Assembly (NCBI RefSeq): GCF_016702655.1
Contig: NZ_JADJDO010000038.1
Coordinates: 84,143-148,142 of the forward strand
Reading direction: 5' to 3'
Source of the DNA: Ideonella sp.
Lineage (GTDB): Bacteria; Pseudomonadota; Gammaproteobacteria; Burkholderiales; Burkholderiaceae_C
Length of the DNA stretch: 64,000 nt
This document shows positions 27,695-37,357 of the stretch, piece after piece. The notes beneath the pieces were generated by a model, which made no database searches, was not told the origin of the DNA, and saw only the letters and a program-made list of their open reading frames with translations. The position numbers were made by a program, and so were the translations under genes. The first letter of the stretch is position 1; each line of letters starts with the position of its first letter.

Positions 27695-27700
27695 ATTGTA
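27695..27700 (-). promoter_or_regulatory. Putative -10 box for the ibaG-murA-his operon
   Basis: CCTACAAT on the minus strand, 9 nt before the leader repeat, in the same sequence and spacing as before the ABC-transporter leader at 31916-31921. No good -35 box seen. Confidence 0.4.
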
Positions 27701-27702
27701 GG

Positions 27703-27730
27703 TTCAGACCCGCGGGCATCGCTCTATAGT
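27703..27730 (+). promoter_or_regulatory. Putative lemA promoter
   Basis: TTCAGA (27703-27708), 16-nt spacer, TATAGT (27725-27730), 34 nt before the lemA ATG. A moderate match to sigma-70 sites. Confidence 0.35.
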
Positions 27731-27764
27731 GCCGCGCAACCACGCATCCGAAAGGCCACCCGCA

Positions 27765-28358
27765 ATGAGCCCACTGCTGTTCCTGCTGCTCGGCGTTGCC
27801 GCCCTCGTCGTGCTGTGGGCGGTCGTCGCCTACAACGCGCTCGTGCGGCGGCGCAACGAGATCGCCAACGCCTTCGCCCAGATCGACGTGCAGTTCAAGC
27901 GCCGCCACGACCTGGTGCCCAACCTCGTCGAGACGGCGCGCCGCTATCTGCAGCACGAGCAGGGCACGCTCGAGGCCGTGGCCGCCGCCCGCGCCGGCGC
28001 GAGCCGGGCCGGCGACGCGGCGCGCAAACTGCCGGCCGATGCCGCAGCGATCGCCACGCTGTCGGGCGCCGAAGGCGCGCTTGCCGGGCTGCTCGGCCGC
28101 CTGATGGCGGTTGTCGAGGCCTACCCCGAACTGAAGGCGGATGCGACGATGCGCGATCTCTCGGAGGAGCTTTCGCACACCGAGAACCGCATCGCCTTCG
28201 CGCGCCAGGCCTTCAACGACGCGGTGCTCGACTACAACAACGCGGCGCAGCAGGCGCCGGCCAATCTGGTCGCCGGCCTGTTCCGCTTCGGGCCGGCCGC
28301 GATGCTCGCAGCGACGCATTCCGACGCCGAGCGCGAGGCGGTGCGCGTAAGCTTCTGA
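27765..28358 (+). CDS. lemA: LemA family protein
   Basis: A 197-residue protein with one N-terminal membrane helix (LLFLLLGVAALVVLWAVVAYNALV) and the LemA helical-bundle signature NEIANAFAQIDVQFKRRHDLVPNLV (shown here as positions 35-59). ATG 27765 has AAAGG upstream. LemA proteins commonly pair with an M48 peptidase, as here (17 bp). Function unknown. The pair is inserted, in opposite orientation, between ibaG and the ABC permease. Confidence 0.93.
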   Translation: MSPLLFLLLGVAALVVLWAVVAYNALVRRRNEIANAFAQIDVQFKRRHDLVPNLVETARRYLQHEQGTLEAVAAARAGASRAGDAARKLPADAAAIATLSGAEGALAGLLGRLMAVVEAYPELKADATMRDLSEELSHTENRIAFARQAFNDAVLDYNNAAQQAPANLVAGLFRFGPAAMLAATHSDAEREAVRVSF

Positions 28359-28375
28359 CCGACTTCGCGCCTGCG

Positions 28376-30151
28376 ATGCGCTTTCGGCGCCACCAGGAAG
28401 CCGCCGAGACCGCCACGTCGGGGATGCTCGCCGGCTTCGGCGCGGCGCTCGTCGCGCTGGTCGTCGCGGTCAACGTCGGGCTGGCGCTGCTGTGGCGGCT
28501 CGCGGTGCCGGTCGCGGGCGCCTATCCGATGCTGTTTTTCGAGACCAACACCGCCGTCGTGCTGCTGTTCGTGCTCGGCGGCTGCTGGATCGAGACGCTG
28601 CGCCTGCGCGAGGGCGGCGCGCATGTCGCGCGGCTGGCCGGCGGACGCCCGCTCGGCGCGCCGCATGGCGCGCTCGAACGGCGCCTGGCCAACGTGGTGG
28701 TCGAGATCGCGCTGGCCGCACGCGTGCGGCCGCCTGCCGTCTGGGTCCTGCCGCGCGATCTGACGATCAACGCCTTTGCCGCCGGCTGGGGCGCCGACGA
28801 CGCAGTGATCGCCGTGACGCAAGGCGCGCTCGAACGCCTGACGCGCGCCGAGTTGCAGGGCCTGGTCGGCCACGAGATCGCGCACCTGGCGAGCGGCGAC
28901 ACGCGGCTGCACACGCGGCTCATCGGCCTCGTCTGGGGTCTGCAACTGGTGCACGGCTTCGGCCTCGCGCTCACCGCACCCGACGAACAGGGCCGCCGCC
29001 ATGCGGGCGCGGTCGTCGGCGCGGTGCTCGTCCTCGTCGGCTACGCGGGTTGGATTGCCGGCCGCATGCTGCAGGCCGGCGTCGCGCGCCAGCGCGAGTA
29101 CCGCGCCGACGCGGCCGCGGTGCAATATGCACGCACGGTCGACGGCATCGGCGGCGTGCTGCGCAAGATCGCCGGCCTGCCGGCGCTGGACGCGCCGCGC
29201 GCGCCGCAAAGCCTCGCCCACCTGTGGGTCACCGAGACCGGGGGTTTCGGCTGGCTCGGTTGGCGGCGCTGGCTGGCGACGCACCCGCCGATCGTCGAGC
29301 GCCTGAAGCGCCTCTACGGGCGCGAGGTCGAGCTGCTCGCAGCACCGCTGTTGGCAGCGCCCGCCGAATCCGAGGAGCCGGCGCTCGCCTTTGCGCCTGC
29401 GGAGCGGGCACTGCCGGTCAACCCGACACCCGCTGCCGAACGCCTGCCCGCGCCTGCAGCGGCCGCGCCCGACCCGCAGGACGAGCGCGACGCCCTCGCC
29501 CGCGCCGCTTTCTGGCGCAGCCGCAGCGAATGCCACGCCGCGCTGCTCGCCTGGCTGATTGCCGACGACGGCGATGCCGCGCCGTGGCCGGCATGGAAGC
29601 GCCTTGCCGGCGATCAGCCCTTCGTCGACCGGCTGCGCGCAGACTGGCTCGCGCTCGGCGCAGCGGCGCGCTGGCAGGTTTTCGACGCCATCGCCGCTCG
29701 TACCCGTGATGGCAGTGCCGACGATCGTGCGGCCCTCGTGCGCGCCGCGCGCCGCCTTGCGCCGCAGGGCGCGGCAAGGCTGCGGCGCCTGCTGCTCGTG
29801 CGACTGTTGCGCAACCCGGCACCGGCGCAGGGCCGTCAGGCGCTCGAGGATCTGCGCGCCGCCTTCACCGCATCGAGTGGACTGATCGCCCGTGCGCTGG
29901 GTGCGCCCGGCGCGGCCTGGGCGAGGTCGCTGGAAGCCGACTTGTCGGCGCCACTGTTACGCGCCTTCGCACTGCGCCGGCTGCACGCGATGCAGCGCCC
30001 GCGCGTCGCGCGCGCCTGGGCCGAGGTCGCGTCGCGCTGCGGCCTGCTGCAAGCGCATCCTCCCGCCGCGGGGTTGTTGCTCACGGCCTGCCGGCTGCTC
30101 GACACGCCGCCCCCGGCGACGCTTCTCGCGAATCAACCGCGGATCTTGTAG
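28376..30151 (+). CDS. M48-family membrane metalloprotease
   Basis: A 591-residue HtpX/Ste24-like peptidase: N-terminal membrane helices (20-40 and 50-70), zinc motif HEIAH (166-170), further helices near AGAVVGAVLVLVGYAGWIAG, and YRADAAAVQYA holding the third ligand region. A roughly 230-residue C-terminal extension rich in Ala/Arg follows and is not a domain I recognise. It probably works with LemA. Its 3' end overlaps that of the facing permease gene by 19 bp. Confidence 0.88.
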   Translation: MRFRRHQEAAETATSGMLAGFGAALVALVVAVNVGLALLWRLAVPVAGAYPMLFFETNTAVVLLFVLGGCWIETLRLREGGAHVARLAGGRPLGAPHGALERRLANVVVEIALAARVRPPAVWVLPRDLTINAFAAGWGADDAVIAVTQGALERLTRAELQGLVGHEIAHLASGDTRLHTRLIGLVWGLQLVHGFGLALTAPDEQGRRHAGAVVGAVLVLVGYAGWIAGRMLQAGVARQREYRADAAAVQYARTVDGIGGVLRKIAGLPALDAPRAPQSLAHLWVTETGGFGWLGWRRWLATHPPIVERLKRLYGREVELLAAPLLAAPAESEEPALAFAPAERALPVNPTPAAERLPAPAAAAPDPQDERDALARAAFWRSRSECHAALLAWLIADDGDAAPWPAWKRLAGDQPFVDRLRADWLALGAAARWQVFDAIAARTRDGSADDRAALVRAARRLAPQGAARLRRLLLVRLLRNPAPAQGRQALEDLRAAFTASSGLIARALGAPGAAWARSLEADLSAPLLRAFALRRLHAMQRPRVARAWAEVASRCGLLQAHPPAAGLLLTACRLLDTPPPATLLANQPRIL

Positions 30152-30896
30152 CCGCTGCGCAGCAACTGCACGTTGAGCGCGCACACTGCCAACAGCGTCG
30201 CCGACACCACCGCCAGCGACAGCCAGGGCGACACGTCGCTGATGCCGAAGAAGCCGCGCCGGAAGCCGTCGATGACGTAGAAAAACGGGTTCAGGTGGCT
30301 CAGGCCCTGCCAGAACGGCGGTAGCGACGCGATCGAATAGAACACGCCGGAGAGGAAGGTCATCGGCATCACGATGAAGTTCTGGAACGCGGCGATCTGG
30401 TCGAACTTTTCCGCCCACAGCCCCGCCACCATGCCGAGCGCCCCCATGATTCCGGCGCCGGCGACGGCGAAGACGACGATCCACGCCGGCTCGGCCACGG
30501 AAAGCGGCGCGAACCACAGCGTCACCGCGAGCACGCCCGCGCCGACCGCCAGCCCGCGTACGACCGACGCGCCGACATAGGCCGCAAACCAGGCCCAGTG
30601 CGACAGCGGCGTGACGAGCAGCAGCACCAGATTGCCGGTGATCTTGCTCTGCACCAGCGACGACGAGCTGTTGGCGAACGCGTTTTGCAGCACGCTCATC
30701 ATCACCAGGCCGGGAATCAGGAAGCTCGTGTAGCCGAGTTCGCCGTAGACCTTGACGCGGCCCTCGAGCACATGGCCGAAGATCAGCAGGTACAGCGCTG
30801 CCGTCAACACCGGCGCGGCCACCGTCTGTACGGCGACCTTCCAGAAGCGCAGCACCTCCTTGTAGAGCAGCGTGCGCGTGCCGGCGAAGCGCTGAC

Positions 30897-30900
<4 letters not shown>
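30133..30900 (-). CDS. ABC-2 type transporter permease (YadH-like)
   Basis: A 255-residue six-helix ABC-2 permease: TVAAPVLTAALYLLIFGHVL, FLIPGLVMMSVLQNAFAN, and the loop FYSIASLPPFWQGLSHLNP before the last helices. ATGA overlap with the ATPase gene upstream. YadGH-type exporters commonly precede ibaG-murA in betaproteobacteria; the substrate is unknown. Confidence 0.92.
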
Positions 30901-31837
<937 letters not shown>

Positions 31838-31841
<4 letters not shown>

Positions 31842-31906
31842 TCGGAAGCCTTCGTACTGCACGCTGCGGTGCGCGCCCCCATTGGAGCGGCCACGCGGGG
31901 GCTCAT
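31838..31906 (-). repeat. Relay repeat with a 22-residue leader ORF before the ABC operon
   Basis: ATG (31904-31906) opens a 22-codon ORF beginning MSPRVAAPMG whose TGA overlaps the ABC gene's TTG start (TTGA). The DNA aligns with the ibaG leader copy and with the 60-bp units of hisG-hisD, and supplies GAAGG to the downstream gene. Here no gene lies upstream on this strand. Confidence 0.65.
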
Positions 31907-31915
31907 GTGACGACG

Positions 31916-31921
31916 ATTGTA
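31916..31921 (-). promoter_or_regulatory. Putative -10 box for the ABC transporter operon
   Basis: CCTACAAT on the minus strand, 9 nt before the leader ORF, matching the sequence and spacing before the ibaG leader. The -35 region is weak. Confidence 0.4.
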
Positions 31922-31952
31922 GGTAGCGCCGCGAAGGTGCTAGATTGCCCCC

Positions 31953-32609
31953 ATGACCGCCAAGAAGCCGCGCCGCACTGCCCTGCGCATCCTCGATGTC
32001 TCGCTCGAGCTGTTCAACCGGCACGGCTTGCCCAACGTCTCGACGACGCTGATCTCGGCCGAGCTCGGCATCAGCCCGGGCAACCTGTACTACCACTACC
32101 CGGCCAAGGACGAACTGATCAATGCGCTGTTCGACCGCTACGAGCGCGCGCTGGCCGAGCTGCTGCCGGCATCGGGCGGCGTGCGCAACGTCGAGGATGC
32201 GTGGCTCTTCTTCCACATGCTGTTCGAGCTGATCTGGCAATACCGCTTCATCTACCGCGACCTGAACGACCTCGTCTCGACCAACCGCCGCATCGAGACC
32301 CATTTCCAGTTCGTGCTGAAGAACAAGACCGCCGCGGTGCAGGAACTGCTTGCCGGCCTGAGCAGCGGCGGTGCGATGCGCATCGACGTGAAGACCGCCG
32401 AGACGACCGCGACCTCGATGGTCGTGCTGCTCACCTACTGGCTCAGCTACGAATACGTGCGCGAACCGCGCCACGCGCTCGAGCCCGAGAGCGCAGCGGC
32501 GTCGATGATGAGCGGCGCGTTTCACACGCTCTCGCTGCTCGCGCCCTACCTCGGCGACGCCGAGCGCGAGCACCTGCAGGCGCTGGCCGAGCGCTACCAG
32601 GGCGGTTGA
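31953..32609 (+). CDS. TetR-family transcriptional regulator
   Basis: A 218-residue repressor: N-terminal HTH ALRILDVSLELFNRHGLPNVSTT and ISPGNLYYHYPAKDELINALF, followed by an all-helical ligand domain with aromatic residues (LLTYWLSYEYVREP). Divergent from the ABC exporter (about 110 bp between starts), so it may repress that operon; the effector is unknown. Confidence 0.92.
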   Translation: MTAKKPRRTALRILDVSLELFNRHGLPNVSTTLISAELGISPGNLYYHYPAKDELINALFDRYERALAELLPASGGVRNVEDAWLFFHMLFELIWQYRFIYRDLNDLVSTNRRIETHFQFVLKNKTAAVQELLAGLSSGGAMRIDVKTAETTATSMVVLLTYWLSYEYVREPRHALEPESAAASMMSGAFHTLSLLAPYLGDAEREHLQALAERYQGG

Positions 32610-32640
32610 GCGAAGCGGCGGCCAGCGCAGGCAGCATGCC

Positions 32641-33414
32641 ATGGCCGGCTGGAAAGCGTTTGCGCACGCGGCTCCGCAGTACCGCTATACGCCCGAGGCG
32701 TTGCAGGCCAACTGGGCCCGCCTGCACGCGGGCGACGCCGAGCCGCTGCCTGGCGGCGCGCGGGTGCTCGCCGCGTGGGCGCTGTTCCACGCCGGCGAGT
32801 TCGAGGCCGCCTTGCGGGCCGGGCTGGCCGCTGGCGGCGCAGGCATCACGGTCGCCAACAAGGCGCAGGCCGTCTATGCCAGCCACCTCGAGGAAAGCGA
32901 GAAGGCCCGGCTCGCAATGTTCGACGAGGTGGCCCGGCGTGCCCAGGCGCAGATCGCCGCCGAGCCGGACAACCCGAACGCGCATTTCTGGCTCGCCTAT
33001 GCGCTCGGCCGCACGAGCCAGGGCATCAGCATCTCCAGGGCGCTGTCGCTCGGCCTGGTGAGCCGGATCAAGGCCGCGCTCGAGACCGCGATCAGCCTCG
33101 CGCCGGCGCACGCCGACGCGCATGTCGCGCTCGGCACCTGCCACGCCGAGGTCGTCGACAAGCTCGGCAGCCTGGTAGCCCGCACGCAGGGTGCGAGCAA
33201 GGAAGCCGGGATGCGGTTGTTCAAGGAGGCCCTGCGCCTGAACCCCGGCTCGGCGATCGCGATGATCGAGTACGCCAACGGCATGGTCATGCTCGAGGGC
33301 GAGAAGCGCATCAAGGACGCTGAGCAGCTCTATGCCGCCGCGGCGGCGTGCGTGCCTGCGGACGCGGCGGAACGGCTGGACGTGGAATTGGCGCGAGCCG
33401 AGCTCGACGATTGA
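32641..33414 (+). CDS. TPR-like protein, probably cytoplasmic
   Basis: A 257-residue helical protein without a signal peptide; TPR-like segments at HFWLAYALGRTSQG, AHADAHVALGTCHAE and ALRLNPGSAIAMIEYANGM. It starts at ATG 32641, 31 nt after the TetR gene. Function unknown. Its last 36 codons recur twice downstream in diverged form (34416-34493 and 35388-35498). Confidence 0.8.
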   Translation: MAGWKAFAHAAPQYRYTPEALQANWARLHAGDAEPLPGGARVLAAWALFHAGEFEAALRAGLAAGGAGITVANKAQAVYASHLEESEKARLAMFDEVARRAQAQIAAEPDNPNAHFWLAYALGRTSQGISISRALSLGLVSRIKAALETAISLAPAHADAHVALGTCHAEVVDKLGSLVARTQGASKEAGMRLFKEALRLNPGSAIAMIEYANGMVMLEGEKRIKDAEQLYAAAAACVPADAAERLDVELARAELDD

Positions 33415-33475
33415 CGCCGCCGCGTGGACGGGCAAGCGCGCGCGGCCCTCGCGACTCGCACGCCTGGCGCCGGTC

Positions 33476-34105
33476 TTACGCCGGCACCGCGACGCGCTCG
33501 CGGCGCGCGCTCACCAGCGTCGCGACATGGCTTAGCAGGATGTCGTCGACCCAGGGCTTGCGGTGCACGCCGGCGATGTCGCGGCACTCGTTGAACCTGG
33601 CCCGCAGCCCCTCGTGGCCGCTGATGGCCAGGATCGGCATGTGCGCGGTCTGCGAGCGATCCAGGCAGATGTTGATCAGCGTCACGCCGTCCATGTTGGG
33701 CATCTCCAGGTCGGTGATCATCATCGCGTAGCTGCCCTTGCCCAGCAGGGCCAGCGCCTCCACGCCGTCGCAGGCGAGGTGCACCTCGTAGCCGGCCCGC
33801 TCGAACAGCCGGCGCAGCTTGGCGCGCGCGACTGCCGAATCGTCGACGAGCAGCAGGTCGGCCGCGCGCGGCAGCGTCGGGGCGGGCGGCAGCCGCGCGG
33901 TCCATCGGTGCACGAGGGCGTCCAGCGCGAGCCGGGCCGGCGCGCGCCGCTCCGCCGCTGCGATCCGGACCGGCCTTGCCGGCGCGGCGCCATCCTGCGC
34001 AGCTGCGCGCCGCGAGGTCATCAGGAAGACCGCGAGACCGCCCACGAGCCCGCCCACGAGGGCGAACACAAACAGCAGCACTGCGTCCTGGATCTGCGAG
34101 ATCAT
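33476..34105 (-). CDS. Membrane-anchored receiver-domain (CheY-like) protein
   Basis: A 209-residue protein: an N-terminal membrane helix (LLFVFALVGGLVGGLAVFLM), a 50-residue Ala/Arg/Pro-rich linker, then one receiver domain with DLLLVDDSAVARAKL, phosphoacceptor Asp in ITDLEMPNMDG, and the conserved Lys in HRKPW. There is no output domain. Receiver domains are normally cytosolic; anchoring suggests local signalling, possibly motility or polarity. No kinase gene is adjacent. Confidence 0.85.
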   Translation of the reverse strand: MISQIQDAVLLFVFALVGGLVGGLAVFLMTSRRAAAQDGAAPARPVRIAAAERRAPARLALDALVHRWTARLPPAPTLPRAADLLLVDDSAVARAKLRRLFERAGYEVHLACDGVEALALLGKGSYAMMITDLEMPNMDGVTLINICLDRSQTAHMPILAISGHEGLRARFNECRDIAGVHRKPWVDDILLSHVATLVSARRERVAVPA

Positions 34106-34673
34106 GGTCGTCGTCCCTCTCTGGCAGCGCCGCATCGCCCGATGCCGCCGAGCACTGCGGTGGCAACGACCGGGGACTCCCGGCCCGCAACCACGCCTTG
34201 CGCGTACGTCACCGGAATGGCCCTCGGCGCCAGAACGGGCCATTCCCTGACGGGTTTTCGGCCGCCGCGCTGCCGGCTGAAACGCAAATTCGCGCCGCGC
34301 TGTGCGGCCGGCGCTTCGAACACGCTTCCCCCACGCAATGCGCAATCCGATTGCAACGTGTCGAAAGCGGCCGCTGCCCCCCCCCCCCGCAAGCGATGCG
34401 CCGCCGGCTTCAGCCGCGTTAGCTGCGTGCATGCCGGCGGATGCGGCGGGGCGGCTGGACGTGGAACTGGCCAGGGCCGAGCTCGAGGATTGAGGGTGCG
34501 GCGCCTGGGCGCGTGGCGGGGCGGTGGGCGCGTCCGCACAATGACTCCAGGTTTCGGATCGCGCGACGGATCGCAGGCAAGTCGACCCAGCGCCATCGTC
34601 AAGCGGTATCGCCGGGCTGAATGCAGGCATCACAGTACAATGCATGCACTGGATGCGCAATGGAGAGATGAAG
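34106..34673. other. Gene-poor stretch with a TPR-gene tail fragment and a C12 tract
   Basis: No gene is supported here. It holds a run of 12 C (34377-34388), a 26-codon fragment (34416-34493) encoding a tail like that of the TPR gene at 33.4 kb (RLDVELARAELED then TGA), and near its end TACAAT (34636-34641) and the palindrome TGCATGCA (34641-34648), a possible promoter/operator for the toxin-antitoxin pair. Confidence 0.6.
34416..34529 (+). repeat. Upstream imperfect direct repeat flanking the toxin-antitoxin module
   Basis: This segment and 35421-35534 share the coding-like tail RLDVELA-x-x-ELED plus stop, and, 19 nt after each stop, an identical 18-mer (CGTGGCGGGGCGGTGGGC at 34512-34529 and 35517-35534). 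The offset is 1005 bp throughout. Confidence 0.7.
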
Positions 34674-34928
34674 ATGGCCATGCTGACAGTCCGCAACCTT
34701 CCCGACGAAGTGCACCGCGCCCTGCGCGTGCGGGCCGCCCAGCACGGCCATAGCATGGAGGCCGAAGTGCGCCAGATTCTGGAGTCCGCCATCAGCCCGC
34801 AAGGGCGGGTAAAGCTGGGCTCGCTGCTGGCCGACATGGGGCGGCGGGCCAAGCTGACCGAAGAGGAATTTGCCGTCTTCGAGCAGGTGCGCAGCAAGGC
34901 CCCGGCCCGCGCGGTGAGCTTCGAATAA
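34674..34928 (+). CDS. fitA: FitA-type ribbon-helix-helix antitoxin
   Basis: An 84-residue antitoxin: N-terminal ribbon-helix-helix (LTVRNLPDEVHRALRVRAAQ, HGHSMEAEVRQILESAI) and a C-terminal toxin-wrapping tail ending FEQVRSKAPARAVSFE. The start is ATG 34674 with GGAGA upstream; ATGs at 34644 and 34668 are in frame. It binds and inhibits the PIN toxin encoded next (TAATG overlap) and should repress its own promoter; a TGCATGCA palindrome lies 26 nt upstream. Confidence 0.88.
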   Translation: MAMLTVRNLPDEVHRALRVRAAQHGHSMEAEVRQILESAISPQGRVKLGSLLADMGRRAKLTEEEFAVFEQVRSKAPARAVSFE

Positions 34929-35347
34929 TGATCCTGCTCGACACCAACGTGGTGTCGGAGCCGCTGCGCCCGGCACCCGACGCCCGCGTGGCCGAGTGGA
35001 TCGACGCCCAGCCACTGGAAACTCTGTTCCTGTGTGCCATCACGGTCGCCGAACTGCGCGCCGGCGTGGCGCAACTGCCGGCAGGCAAGCGCCGGGCAGG
35101 CTTGCAGGAGAGCCTGGAGACGCGGGTGCTGCCGCTGTTTGCCGGCCGCGTGCTGCCCTTCGATCTGGGCTGCACCCAAGCCTATGCAGAGCTGATGTCC
35201 AGGGCGCGGGCGTCGGGGCTGGCCATTGCCAGCGCCGATGGATACATCGCGGCCATCGCCGCCGCCAACGGCCTGGCCGTGGCCACGCGCGACACCGTCC
35301 CCTTCGAAGCCGCCGGGGCGACGGTGATCAACCCGTGGCTGGGCTGA
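34928..35347 (+). CDS. fitB: FitB/VapC-type PIN-domain ribonuclease toxin
   Basis: A 139-residue PIN nuclease: MILLDTNVVSE (first acidic residue), AITVAELRAG, ASADGYIAA and TRDTVPFE supply the metal-binding acidic set. FitB-like toxins cleave RNA. It overlaps the antitoxin stop by one base. The module is flanked by direct repeats, consistent with recent acquisition. Confidence 0.9.
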   Translation: MILLDTNVVSEPLRPAPDARVAEWIDAQPLETLFLCAITVAELRAGVAQLPAGKRRAGLQESLETRVLPLFAGRVLPFDLGCTQAYAELMSRARASGLAIASADGYIAAIAAANGLAVATRDTVPFEAAGATVINPWLG

Positions 35348-35387
35348 AGGCGCACGCCGGTTCGCGCCGCGCCCGCACCGAATTGCC

Positions 35388-35498
35388 AAGCGCATGAAGG
35401 ACGCCGAACAGCTTTGTGCGGACGCGGCGGCGTGCGTGCCGGCAGAAGCAGCGGAGCGGCTCGACGTGGAGCTGGCGAAGTCCGAGCTCGAGGATTGA
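35388..35498 (+). pseudogene. Orphan 3' end of a TPR-gene homologue
   Basis: 111 bp that align without gaps to the last 111 bp of the TPR gene (33304-33414); I count about 20 differences, mostly synonymous. The encoded tail KRMKDAEQLCADAAACVPAE continues to ELED and TGA. There is no start or body, so it is a remnant of a diverged homologue whose remainder was lost or replaced. Confidence 0.7.
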
Positions 35499-35862
35499 TG
35501 GCGCGGAGGCTGCAAACGTGGCGGGGCGGTGGGCAGCTTTCGGCCTGACCTTGAGATGCACTGGCCGAACGGCAGGAACAGACTGATTGCTGCCGGCCAG
35601 GGCGCGGCGGGCTACACCCGGTAGCGACCCTCGGCTGTCGCCCGCTTCGTGGATTTGATCACCACATAGCGGTCACACAGGCTTCCGACAACCACTGCGG
35701 TGCTGAGTTCGGCCATATGCGTCCGTGGACGGGCGCGGGAGGAATGTGCATCGAGACTCACTTGGTATCCAACTGCAGACGCCCTACAGCACGTCTGCCA
35801 GCGCGCATACAACCCGCCACGAATTCGCACCAATCGGCGCAGCGTTGATGGATGAACGGCCC

Positions 35863-36138
35863 TCAACCAAGCTCGCACTGATGAACACTTGCGCGGCTGC
35901 ATGCTTTCAGCAAGTAACCCACACTCCCGCTGGCTGCATTGGCCCGCGGCCAGCCGCATCGCCCCGCGTGGTTTGCGATCGTGGAGTGCGAGCAACCGTG
36001 TTTCCTGGCCATTTCGCGCAGAGAAAGCTTGCCCGCAACATAGTCCATCTCGATCGCAGGCCAGTCGATATCGGAGCGTGTCGCGGCCTGATGCGAAGGC
36101 AGCGCGCCCGGCCTCTCGGTCTCATTGCTCCTGCCCAC
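35863..36138 (-). pseudogene. Possible remnant of a phage terminase small subunit-like HTH protein
   Basis: A 91-codon frame from GTG 36138 contains DWPAIEMDYVAGKLSLREMA followed by RKHGCSHSTIANHAGRCGWPR, resembling the HTH of phage terminase small subunits. No phage neighbours, no clear ribosome site, and the frame ends abruptly. Weak call. Confidence 0.3.
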
Positions 36139-36233
36139 TGCAATCTCCCCGATGATTCGTGCCTGGAACCGCAGGATCCACCATTGCCTTCACGGATCGG
36201 CAGGTGGCTTCCTGTGGGTCTGCTGCTGCGCCG

Positions 36234-37214
36234 CTACTCGATCGTCACCTTCGCATCCTTGACCAGCTTGGCGAACTTCTCGGTCTCACCCTTGATCTGG
36301 GCAGCCATCTGATCGACGCTGTTGCCGATCGGCTCGGCGCCGATCTCGTCCATGCGCTTGCGGAACTCGGGCGACTGGATCACCTTGACCATCTCGGCGT
36401 TGAGACGCGCGACGATGTCCTTGGGCGTGGCCGCAGGCGCGAGCACACCGAACCAGGTGCCGATGTTGAAGCCCTTCAAGCCGGCTTCTTCGAGGGTCGG
36501 CACGTCCGGCAGCGCGGCGGAACGCCTGGCCGTGGTCACTGCCAGCGGCCGCAGCTTGCCGGCCTTGATGTGCGGCAGCACGGGCGTGATGGTGTCGAAG
36601 GACATCGTGATCTGGCCGCCGATCAGGTCGCTGGCGAGCGGGCCGCTGCCCTTGTACGGAATGTGGACGATCTCGGTGCCCGTCAGGTTCTGGAACTGCG
36701 TGCCGATCAGATGTTGCGCCGTGCCGTTGCCGTTGGAGCCGTAGGTCAGTTTGCCGGGTTCCGCCTTCGCCAGCTTGACCAGCTCGGCCACCGTCTTGAC
36801 CGGGGTGCTGGCGTTGACCACCAACACGTTCGGCACCATCGCGATCGTGGTGATCGGCGCCAGATCCTTCTGGAAGTCGTAGGGCAGCTTCTTGTAGACG
36901 CTGGAGGCGATCGTGTGGTGCACCGCGCCGACCAGCAGCGTGTAGCCGTCCGGCTTGGACTTTACGACGTAGTCCGCACCGAGCGTGGCGCCGGCCCCGG
37001 GCTTGTTCTCGACGATCACGGTCTGGCCCAGGCTCTGGGTCAACTTCTCGGCGAGGGACCGTGCCAACACGTCGTTGGTGCCGCCCGGCGGGAAGGGCAC
37101 GACCAGGCTGATCGGCTTGCTCGGCCAGGCTTGTGCCATCGCGCTGCCGCCGGACAGGGCGACGGCCAAGGCCACGACCAGGTGGCGACGGGTGAGGGTG
37201 TGAACGTGCTTCAT
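36234..37214 (-). CDS. Bug/TctC-type extracytoplasmic binding protein
   Basis: A 326-residue periplasmic solute receptor: signal peptide ending AMA-QA, then AWPSKPISLVVPFPPGGTND, VENKPGAGATLGADYV, and ARRSAALPDVPTLEEAG, all hallmarks of the Bug family. The signal sequence begins MKHVHTLTRRHLVVALAVAL. It carries its own promoter with the same -10 and upstream motif as the tartrate operon, so its ligand is probably tartrate or a related hydroxy-acid (inference). No TctA/TctB membrane partners here. Confidence 0.9.
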   Translation of the reverse strand: MKHVHTLTRRHLVVALAVALSGGSAMAQAWPSKPISLVVPFPPGGTNDVLARSLAEKLTQSLGQTVIVENKPGAGATLGADYVVKSKPDGYTLLVGAVHHTIASSVYKKLPYDFQKDLAPITTIAMVPNVLVVNASTPVKTVAELVKLAKAEPGKLTYGSNGNGTAQHLIGTQFQNLTGTEIVHIPYKGSGPLASDLIGGQITMSFDTITPVLPHIKAGKLRPLAVTTARRSAALPDVPTLEEAGLKGFNIGTWFGVLAPAATPKDIVARLNAEMVKVIQSPEFRKRMDEIGAEPIGNSVDQMAAQIKGETEKFAKLVKDAKVTIE

Positions 37215-37257
37215 GCTTGTCTCCTGGATTTGCGCTGTGTGCGCTGGGTTGGTCTGA

Positions 37258-37263
37258 ACTGTA
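37258..37263 (-). promoter_or_regulatory. -10 box of the Bug-receptor promoter
   Basis: CCTACAGT on the minus strand, identical to the one before ttuC (42573-42578). The -35 region is poor, as expected for an activator-dependent promoter. Confidence 0.5.
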
Positions 37264-37295
37264 GGGTTCAGCGAGGATTCCGAATCACCCTTGAA

Positions 37296-37324
37296 GTGAA
37301 TCCGGCGTTAACTTGAATTCAACA
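37296..37324 (+). promoter_or_regulatory. Putative LysR operator upstream of the Bug-receptor gene
   Basis: This 29-nt segment matches 42611-42639 at 22 of 29 positions (shared GTGAA-x-CC-x2-CGTT, then AC-x-TGAA-x-T-x-AACA). Both lie 33 nt from an identical -10 box. It contains the palindrome TTGAATTCAA (37313-37322). Confidence 0.6.
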
Positions 37325-37357
37325 TTAGGGCGGCAATGTTCCGTGCCTACGTTGCGC

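Larger units (their letters stand above)
35348..36233. other. Gene-poor accessory stretch
   Basis: This holds the third, longest copy of the TPR-gene tail (35388-35498) and one weak HTH ORF on the minus strand (35863-36138). Codon use and composition are less GC-rich than in the neighbours. No complete gene is supported; it looks like debris of replaced genes. Confidence 0.5.

Noticed and set aside
34636..34648. Defined promoter and operator for the toxin-antitoxin pair
   Set aside because: TACAAT and TGCATGCA are suggestive, but no -35 box or second half-site was found, so they are only mentioned in the region note.
35612..35995. 127-codon minus-strand frame
   Set aside because: No recognisable motif, poor composition, overlaps the HTH remnant in another frame; treated as debris.
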